A stretch of DNA of 11,013 nt from Victivallis vadensis (GTDB lineage Bacteria > Verrucomicrobiota > Lentisphaeria > Victivallales > GWF2-50-93). The first letter of the stretch is position 1, and each line of letters starts with the position of its first letter. This document shows positions 6,358-11,013 of this stretch, in pieces. The DNA is taken from the NCBI GenBank assembly GCA_020718525.1, contig DYRX01000124.1, positions 1-11,013 of the forward strand, read 5' to 3'. Under the pieces are notes generated by a model. It was given only the letters and a program-made list of their open reading frames with translations. It was not told the DNA's origin and ran no database searches. A program made the position numbers and the translations under genes.

Positions 6358-6543
6358 TTATTTGACCAGAAAAATCACATAAAAGATGCAAGCTTCCACG
6401 AAGGCAATCGCCAGGATTGACTGGACAAGGATCTTGTTTGCCGCCCCGGGATTGCGCCCTACTGCGGTCACCGCTCCCACTCCAATTGCTCCAACGCTTA
6501 TGGCGGCGGCAAAAGCCGTCATTCCGACATGCAGATGTTCCAT
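6358..6543 (-). CDS. atpE: F1Fo ATP synthase subunit c (rotor ring proteolipid), short form
   Basis: Subunit c forms the proton-carrying rotor ring in the membrane. It is a two-helix hairpin of only 61 aa (common range 70-90). Helix 1 contains SVGAIGVGAVTAVG, the polar loop is GRNPGA (R30, N31, P32), and helix 2 contains AIAFVEACIFYVIFLV with the essential carboxylate at E50. The R30-to-E50 distance of 20 equals that of R41 to D61 in E. coli. If helix 1 aligns without gaps, V17 occupies the Na+-ligand Gln position and A51 the Ser position, which points to proton rather than sodium coupling. The start is firm: TAGGAG lies 7 nt before the ATG at 6543. It follows atpB after 24 nt. Confidence 0.95.
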   Translation of the reverse strand: MEHLHVGMTAFAAAISVGAIGVGAVTAVGRNPGAANKILVQSILAIAFVEACIFYVIFLVK

Positions 6544-6567
6544 TTCTTTTCTCCTATGTTTAAACTG

Positions 6568-7596
6568 TTAAATTTTTTCCAAATGCGGATCATGATTTTC
6601 CTCATGTCCGCCCTCGTGACTGCAAATGAGCATTATGAAAATTGCCGAAAGCAATGTGAAAACGATTGCCTGAATGAATCCGACCATGAATTCCATCAGA
6701 TAGAAGGGAATCGGCAAGAGCCAGGCGAGAACAGGAAACTTGTGCATGATTGTGTCAAGCAAGACACCTCCGGCGAAGATGTTTCCGTAGAGCCTCAGCG
6801 CGAGTGAAATAGGTCTCACTGAAATTGAAACGACCTCGATAAAGCCGATTGCAATGAACACTATGACGAATACGATTCCGAAAAATCCCTTCATTTCTCC
6901 CTTTGGACCGAAAATATGCAGGATGAAGCCCTTTATTCCGTTTTCGCGCAAGGCGATCAGTGTCCAAAACGCGAAAAAAAGCAGTCCGAGGGCAAGCGTG
7001 TTGTTGAGGTCGGCGTTTCCTCCTCTGAAAAGGGGTGTGTGGACAGAAAAGCCGTCTTTTGTCGCCTCCCCCCAGCCGATGGCTCCGACACCCGGAATCA
7101 GTTCCGACCAGTTAAGCATGAGGATGAAGAAAAAGGAGGAGCCAAGGAACCAGAAGCATTTTTTGATCAGGGATACGCCTATTATGTCTGCAAAAAAATC
7201 ATGCATGAATAGGACGGAAGACTCGATCAGCCCGGTGAAGGCGCTCAGTTTCCGGCGGGGATAGCAATATCCGAAAAGAAGAGCCAGCAAAACTAGGAGC
7301 CCCGCCACAATCCAGGTAGAGATCATGGCATTGGTCACGTGTATGAAATGAAGCTTGAAAAGGTGCTGCGGCTTTGGAGAGTGGTGCGGAGAATCATGCG
7401 ATTCGGCGGCTGAATGCGCAGGCGCTTGCTGGGCATTTTCGCTTTGGATATCCGCTAACGGAGTCGCCACTTCGCCCGGAGCTTCCGCGAGTGCAAAAGC
7501 CTGAAATCCTGAAAAAAGAGCCCAAAATACGAAAAACACCAGCACGAACGCCTTAGATTTGCGCTCAGTGTGCGGGCATTTTTTTAAGGACTTCAT
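6568..7596 (-). CDS. atpB: F1Fo ATP synthase subunit a, with signal peptide and N-terminal extension
   Basis: Subunit a provides the proton half-channels at the c-ring. It has 342 residues against about 270 in E. coli. The extra length is N-terminal: a hydrophobic segment at about 16-36 ending AFALA, which looks like a signal peptide, then a soluble Ala/Pro/His-rich stretch (about 39-80, with HDSPHHSPKPQH). Five or more membrane segments follow. The essential arginine lies in RPISLALRLYGNIFAGG at R268, with N272 and Q309 also conserved. The position equivalent to E. coli Glu219 is Gly (G277). The tail (EGGHEENHDPHLEK) is again His/Glu-rich. The ATG overlaps the stop of the upstream EIIA gene as ATGA and has no clear ribosome binding site of its own, so translational coupling is likely. 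A similar signal-peptide-bearing subunit a is known from Bacteroidetes-type operons. Confidence 0.96.
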   Translation of the reverse strand: MKSLKKCPHTERKSKAFVLVFFVFWALFSGFQAFALAEAPGEVATPLADIQSENAQQAPAHSAAESHDSPHHSPKPQHLFKLHFIHVTNAMISTWIVAGLLVLLALLFGYCYPRRKLSAFTGLIESSVLFMHDFFADIIGVSLIKKCFWFLGSSFFFILMLNWSELIPGVGAIGWGEATKDGFSVHTPLFRGGNADLNNTLALGLLFFAFWTLIALRENGIKGFILHIFGPKGEMKGFFGIVFVIVFIAIGFIEVVSISVRPISLALRLYGNIFAGGVLLDTIMHKFPVLAWLLPIPFYLMEFMVGFIQAIVFTLLSAIFIMLICSHEGGHEENHDPHLEKI

Positions 7597-8048
7597 GGTT
7601 CTGACATTATCTCGTATATTTCCAACGCTGTCTTTGCGTCAAGAATTCTTTTACGGTTGTTTGGTGACTGCAGGAGCTTCGCGATCTCGGCGAGACAGCG
7701 GACGTGGGGCCCCGCCTTCGAGAGAGGAGAAAGTATCAGTATGATTATCCTGGATGGCTCGCCGTCCGCGCTGTTGAAATCTATCCCCGATTTTTTTATG
7801 CCAACGGCGACAAGGAGTCTGTCAACGATGTCGCTCTTGCCGTGGGGAACGGCAATTCCGTTCTCAAGGCTCGTGCTCATCTTCTGCTCTCTCTGCATGA
7901 CCACGCTGATCGCGCCGGAAAGATCGGTGAGCCTGTGCTTTGAGTGGATGATGGAAACGAGCTCTCGGATTGCGTCCTCCTTGCTTCCCGCTTTCAGATC
8001 GAGCTGGACGCATTCCGGACAGAGACTGCTTTTGAGCATTTCATTCAT
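7593..8048 (-). CDS. PTS EIIA domain protein (fructose/PtsN type), first gene of the ATP synthase operon
   Basis: This is a stand-alone EIIA domain of the fructose-mannitol/nitrogen-PTS family. Such proteins are phosphorylated on a histidine by HPr or NPr and either pass phosphate to a sugar transporter or act as regulators. The 151 aa fit the family. The active-site block reads SLENGIAVPHGKSDIV, with H69 as the expected phosphohistidine, preceded by MQREQKMSTS (usual ReE..sTg.g.Gia.PH). The second conserved His is probably H115. A SADGEPSRIIILILSP segment (about 93-108) matches the usual DG.pv..vf.ll.P. The ATG at 8048 has a strong GGAGG 7 nt upstream. No EIIB, EIIC, HPr or EI gene is nearby, which favours a regulatory protein. 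The ATGA overlap with atpB binds it tightly to the ATP synthase genes. Confidence 0.9.
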   Translation of the reverse strand: MNEMLKSSLCPECVQLDLKAGSKEDAIRELVSIIHSKHRLTDLSGAISVVMQREQKMSTSLENGIAVPHGKSDIVDRLLVAVGIKKSGIDFNSADGEPSRIIILILSPLSKAGPHVRCLAEIAKLLQSPNNRKRILDAKTALEIYEIMSEP

Positions 8049-8390
8049 CGAAAGGCCTCCGCAGAATCCGTGGACAAGAATCGAGCCGTGAACGCCTGCC
8101 GCGTCACGAAAAATTCCGACATCTTTATTTTACGAAGCGAGTTCAATTCCTTTGCCGTTTCTAAAAACCAGTCCGCAGAAAGCTGGGTCGCGCCTCAAAA
8201 ATCTTCGCGACAGACATCAAATTGGATTCTTCCACAGCCAGCAGATCCGGATTTGAACAAAAACGAAAGGCAGAAACTATATTGATTTTCAAACTATTCA
8301 AGAGCTCTTTTACTTTTTTTGCTTGCAAGATTGCCTATACGGCGTAAAAATATGCCCGACAAACGAATTCAAGCCGAAAGAATCAGCCAT
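8049..8390. other. Divergent intergenic control region between the atp operon and tmk
   Basis: This stretch holds no convincing gene. It must contain promoters for the leftward EIIA-atp operon and the rightward tmk-holB-murA group. Leftward, the only -10-like element I see is TAAAAT at 8132-8127, without a good -35. Rightward, TTGAAC/TATATT at 8253-8283 is a candidate. A perfect 10-bp palindrome AAGAGCTCTT (8300-8309) followed by a T-rich run lies upstream of tmk, and ATCCGGAT (8244-8251) is a shorter palindrome. A 25-codon leftward ORF (8122-8045) ends by ATGA overlap with the EIIA start. None of these is proven. Confidence 0.5.
8253..8283 (+). promoter_or_regulatory. Candidate sigma-70-type promoter for tmk-holB-murA
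   Basis: A TTGAAC -35-like box (8253-8258) is separated by 19 bp from a TATATT -10-like box (8278-8283). Each box is close to consensus, but the spacer is 2 bp longer than optimal. It would start transcription near 8290, about 100 nt before the likely tmk ATG. Confidence 0.3.
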
Positions 8391-9062
8391 ATGGACGAAA
8401 AAGAAATGCCGCGCCCGCAGAAAAGGGGCTTGTTCATAAGTTTCGAGGGTCCTGAATGCGCAGGGAAAACGACGCAGATCGCCATGCTGGGGGAATCCCT
8501 GGCAAAAATGGGGCTCGCACCAGTCGTCACCAGAGAGCCCGGAGGAACTGTGATCGGAGAGGAGCTCAGAAAAATAGTAAAGCACCATGTCGGAGAAAGC
8601 GCCGTTGTTGACGAAGCAGAACTGCTGATCTTCGCCGCCAGCCGGGCACAGCATGTCAAAAAGCTCATCGCGCCGGCTCTCGATAACGGGCAGATCGTAG
8701 TCTGCGACCGCTATGCGGACTCGACCACCGCCTACCAGGGCTATGGAAGGGGAATAAGCCTCGACTTCATTCTTGCGCTCAACCGATTCGCGACCTGCGG
8801 ACTGGAGCCGGACATCACATTCATCCTCGATCTCAGCGCCGAAGAGAGCTACGAAAGGGGGCAGAGGAGGCAGGAAACGCTATTTGTCGAGGACAGGATA
8901 GAATCGGCTGAAATCGGCTTTCACAGAAAAGTCCGCAATGGCTTTCTCAAAATCGCCGAGGAAAACCCGGGCCGCGTTCAGCTCCTTTCCGCCATGGATG
9001 CGCCCGAGTCCATACATGAGAACATTTTCAAAATGGTGAAAAAATGCCTTTTGCCGAGCTGA
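8391..9062 (+). CDS. tmk: Thymidylate kinase
   Basis: TMK phosphorylates dTMP to dTDP with ATP, an essential step toward dTTP. From the ATG at 8391 the protein is 223 aa (family about 205-220). The P-loop is FEGPECAGKTTQ (GPECAGKT, 20-27), where most have GxDGAGKTTQ, so the usual Asp is Glu. TREPGGT is at 47-53 and the DRY motif is DRYADSTTAYQGYGRG (106-121). The LID region RGQRRQETLFVEDRIE is rich in Arg, as in the E. coli type. The start is uncertain. The frame also opens at ATG 8352 and TTG 8319, and ATG 8406 is possible; none has a strong ribosome binding site. The end overlaps the next gene by 19 bp, indicating an operon with holB. Confidence 0.95.
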   Translation: MDEKEMPRPQKRGLFISFEGPECAGKTTQIAMLGESLAKMGLAPVVTREPGGTVIGEELRKIVKHHVGESAVVDEAELLIFAASRAQHVKKLIAPALDNGQIVVCDRYADSTTAYQGYGRGISLDFILALNRFATCGLEPDITFILDLSAEESYERGQRRQETLFVEDRIESAEIGFHRKVRNGFLKIAEENPGRVQLLSAMDAPESIHENIFKMVKKCLLPS

Positions 9063-10096
9063 AAGCTGGATATCCTTCCCTGACAAATGCCCTCTTGTCC
9101 GCAAAAAAAGGCGGACGCCTCGGTCACGCCTACCTGATTCAATTCGATGATCTTCAGACTGCCAAGCAATTTTCCCTGCGAATTTCGCAGTTGGCGGCAT
9201 GCCTCTCGCCTCTCGATAACGGTGATTCCTGCGGAAAATGCAGATCTTGCTCCGCCATTGAGAGCGGCTCCTACCAGGACATGGCCGTCATCGCTCCGAA
9301 GTCAAAGTCACGGATGATACTGATCGGAAAGGATGCCGACGATCCTGACAGCATCAGGGAGTTTCAGTCTTTCTTCCAGCTCGCCGCAAGCGGAACTGCC
9401 GGAGTGAAGATCGGAGTCATACATGACGCGGACAGGATGACGGAGGAGGCTCAAAACGCATTTTTAAAGACTTTGGAGGAGCCGCCCGGAAGGAGCATTT
9501 TCATTCTTTCCAGCTCGAAACCGCAGATGCTACTGCCCACAATACGATCGAGATGCCAGCAGATTCTTCTGCTCGGCAATTTCTGCAGATACGATTTCCC
9601 CGGCAATGACGAACTTTTCTCCGCGCTTAAAGACGTGACATTCGGGAAGAACGGTCTTGCAGACGCCGAAAAATGCGCAGGCAGACTGCTTTCGATCTCG
9701 TCCGACATGAAGGACTCCGCCGAGGCGCGGGTTAAAAAGAGATGGGAGAAGACAACTGGGATGCTTGAAAACATGGACGTGTCCGGCAAGAAAAGATTCA
9801 CAGATCGTCAGGACGCTGAAATCCAGGCGGAATATCTTTCCATGAGAGTCTCATTTCTGAGCGCCATACACGCCTGGTTCGCTCAAATTTTCATGCTCTG
9901 CTCCGATGCGGAGCCGGCAAGCATACCAAACCCGGAAATATTCGAGCGTCTCAAGGGTGAAAAGCTCTCCGTCAAAGAGAAAAAGGCGGAGAAGAATCTG
10001 CGCCACGCGGAAGATTTTCTGCAGAATTTGAGATGGAATGTTGACGAGGAGCTCGCGTTCAGAGAGTTCTGCCTGAAATTGGCGTCGGCAGACTGA
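9044..10096 (+). CDS. holB: DNA polymerase III delta prime subunit (clamp loader)
   Basis: Delta prime is the stator of the clamp-loader complex that loads the sliding clamp for replication. The 350-aa protein shows the DnaX/HolB AAA+ fold: a Zn-binding Cys set C53, C63, C66, C69 (SCGKCRSC), then GVIHDADRMTEEAQNAFLKT with LEEPP (125-148), and TIRSRCQ as the sensor/SRC motif. The N-terminal P-loop position (HAYLIQFDDLQTAKQF) has no GxxGxGKT. This is expected for the non-ATP-binding delta prime and argues against DnaX (tau/gamma). The C-terminal third is less conserved and Lys-rich. It overlaps tmk by 19 bp, and a tmk-holB pair is common in bacteria. Confidence 0.92.
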   Translation: MPFAELKAGYPSLTNALLSAKKGGRLGHAYLIQFDDLQTAKQFSLRISQLAACLSPLDNGDSCGKCRSCSAIESGSYQDMAVIAPKSKSRMILIGKDADDPDSIREFQSFFQLAASGTAGVKIGVIHDADRMTEEAQNAFLKTLEEPPGRSIFILSSSKPQMLLPTIRSRCQQILLLGNFCRYDFPGNDELFSALKDVTFGKNGLADAEKCAGRLLSISSDMKDSAEARVKKRWEKTTGMLENMDVSGKKRFTDRQDAEIQAEYLSMRVSFLSAIHAWFAQIFMLCSDAEPASIPNPEIFERLKGEKLSVKEKKAEKNLRHAEDFLQNLRWNVDEELAFREFCLKLASAD

Positions 10097-10130
10097 GAGC
10101 TTAAAAAAAATTCCGGAGCACGCTTCACAT

Positions 10131-11013
10131 ATGGCGACAAAACATTTGAAAAGCTTCATCGTTGAGAAAAGCCCCGGACTGCATGGCGCAGTCAGGGTCT
10201 CGGGAAACAAAAATGCCGCTCTGCCAATGATTGCCGCGGCTCTCCTGACCGACGGGGAGATCGTTCTCAAAAATGTTCCGGAAATTCTGGATGTGTCGAA
10301 CATGCTCAGGATTGCGGACGCGCTGGGCGTCTCGTCGTCTCTTTCGAAGGGGATCCTGCGCCTGAAGCGCGGTGGAAAGACCTCCGTCCAGATACCGGGA
10401 GAGCTCTGCAACCTTGTGCGCACATCAATGCTTTTCGCTGGTCCGCTTCTGGCAAGATGCGGCAAAGCCGTTCTGTCGCGACCCGGTGGAGATTCTATAG
10501 GAAGAAGAAGGCTCGACGCGCATTTCTACGGACTCAAATGCCTTGGCGCAAAGCTTGATTCAATTGGAGATCAAATAGTTGTAGAAGCTGATAAACTTCG
10601 TGGACGCGACATATTTTTCGACGAGGCGAGCGTGACCGCGACGGAGCATATTCTCATGACTGCCGCTCTTGCGGATGGCGTGACTGTCATACGCAATGCC
10701 GCGTCCGAGCCGCATGTGCAGGATCTTGCCGAGCTCCTCCGCAAAATGGGGGCTAGAATATCCGGTATCGGAACAAACACGCTCACGGTGAGAGGGGTGG
10801 AGAAACTAGGCGGCGCCGAACACGAGATCATGGGCGACCACATAGAGGCAGGAAGCTACTTGGCTCTCGCCGCGGCGACAGGTGCCGAACTTACAATCCG
10901 TGGAATAAGACCGGGACACTTCTGGATGACCCGGCGCATCTTCGAGAAGTTCGGAATAAAAATAGAGCTTTCACCTTCGATCCTGAGGATTCCCGGCGGA
11001 CAGATGCCCGTCG
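10131..11013 (+). CDS. murA: UDP-N-acetylglucosamine 1-carboxyvinyltransferase, Asp-type active site, partial
   Basis: MurA transfers enolpyruvate from PEP to UDP-GlcNAc, the first committed step of peptidoglycan synthesis. The first 294 residues are visible and the gene runs off the right edge. The family opening VRVSGNKNAALPMIAAALLT carries the catalytic Lys/Asn pair. The middle contains SVTATEHILMTAALADG, VIRNAASEPHVQDLAELLRK and MGARISGIGTNTLTVRG. The domain junction reads MGDHIEAGSYLALAAATGAE. The flexible loop, usually GGCAIGARPVDLH, reads GGDSIGRRRLDAH, so the catalytic Cys (E. coli C115) is Asp (D121), while the Arg equivalent to R120 is kept (R126). The ATG at 10131 has CGGAG about 12 nt upstream and follows holB by 34 nt. 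An Asp at this site is known from Chlamydia, Mycobacterium and Borrelia and remains catalytically active. Confidence 0.95.
   Translation, partial: MATKHLKSFIVEKSPGLHGAVRVSGNKNAALPMIAAALLTDGEIVLKNVPEILDVSNMLRIADALGVSSSLSKGILRLKRGGKTSVQIPGELCNLVRTSMLFAGPLLARCGKAVLSRPGGDSIGRRRLDAHFYGLKCLGAKLDSIGDQIVVEADKLRGRDIFFDEASVTATEHILMTAALADGVTVIRNAASEPHVQDLAELLRKMGARISGIGTNTLTVRGVEKLGGAEHEIMGDHIEAGSYLALAAATGAELTIRGIRPGHFWMTRRIFEKFGIKIELSPSILRIPGGQMPV

Noticed and set aside
7944..8285. A 113-codon plus-strand frame extending from inside the EIIA gene into the control region
   Set aside because: Half of it is antisense to the well-supported EIIA gene, it has no visible ribosome binding site, and the product shows no recognisable motif.
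8300..8320. AAGAGCTCTT followed by a T-rich run as an intrinsic terminator
   Set aside because: The palindrome has no loop and at most a 3-bp usable stem. There is no gene ending just upstream, so it is noted only as a possible operator-like palindrome.
9851..10465. A 204-codon minus-strand frame
   Set aside because: It is antisense to both holB and murA, whose protein motifs are clear, and it bridges their junction.

Overview
The window carries a complete F1Fo ATP synthase operon on the minus strand, read right to left: atpB-atpE-atpF-atpH-atpA-atpG-atpD-atpC, about 7596 down to 768. It is flanked by two unexpected co-directional genes. At the head, a fructose/nitrogen-type PTS EIIA protein (8048-7593) overlaps the atpB start by the 4 bases ATGA and sits where atpI is found in many bacteria. 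At the tail, an inosine/uridine-type nucleoside hydrolase starts 4 nt after the atpC stop codon and runs off the left edge. A divergent plus-strand cluster of housekeeping genes, tmk (thymidylate kinase), holB (clamp-loader delta prime) and a partial murA, fills 8391-11013. The roughly 340-bp stretch 8049-8390 between the two clusters must hold the divergent control region.

The gene content indicates a peptidoglycan-making, probably Gram-negative bacterium with a proton-type F-ATPase. Several features resemble what I recall of the PVC group (Verrucomicrobiota/Lentisphaerota): the wording of the beta subunit, a subunit a with a signal peptide and a long N-terminal extension, and the Asp-type MurA. 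This placement is inference from memory and was not tested by a search.

The ATP synthase is compact in its regulatory and peripheral parts. Subunit c is 61 aa, delta about 133 aa, and epsilon about 95 aa without room for the C-terminal helical hairpin. The catalytic subunits alpha and beta are full length with intact key motifs. Genes are closely packed except at two places: a 141-nt gap between atpE and atpF that contains a small inverted repeat, and a 247-nt gap between atpH and atpA.

The atpH-atpA gap is the most unusual piece of sequence. It holds a 43-codon ORF that matches the C-terminal third of the GxxExxY (PD-(D/E)XK-like) protein family and opens by ATGA overlap with the atpH stop codon. 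Just downstream is a three-copy 8-bp periodic CACAAAG repeat. I read this as the remnant of a mobile or horizontally spread GxxExxY unit that landed inside an essential operon and decayed without breaking it.

The other main observation is in MurA. The catalytic Cys of the GGC(A)IG loop is replaced by Asp, which in known cases gives intrinsic fosfomycin resistance.
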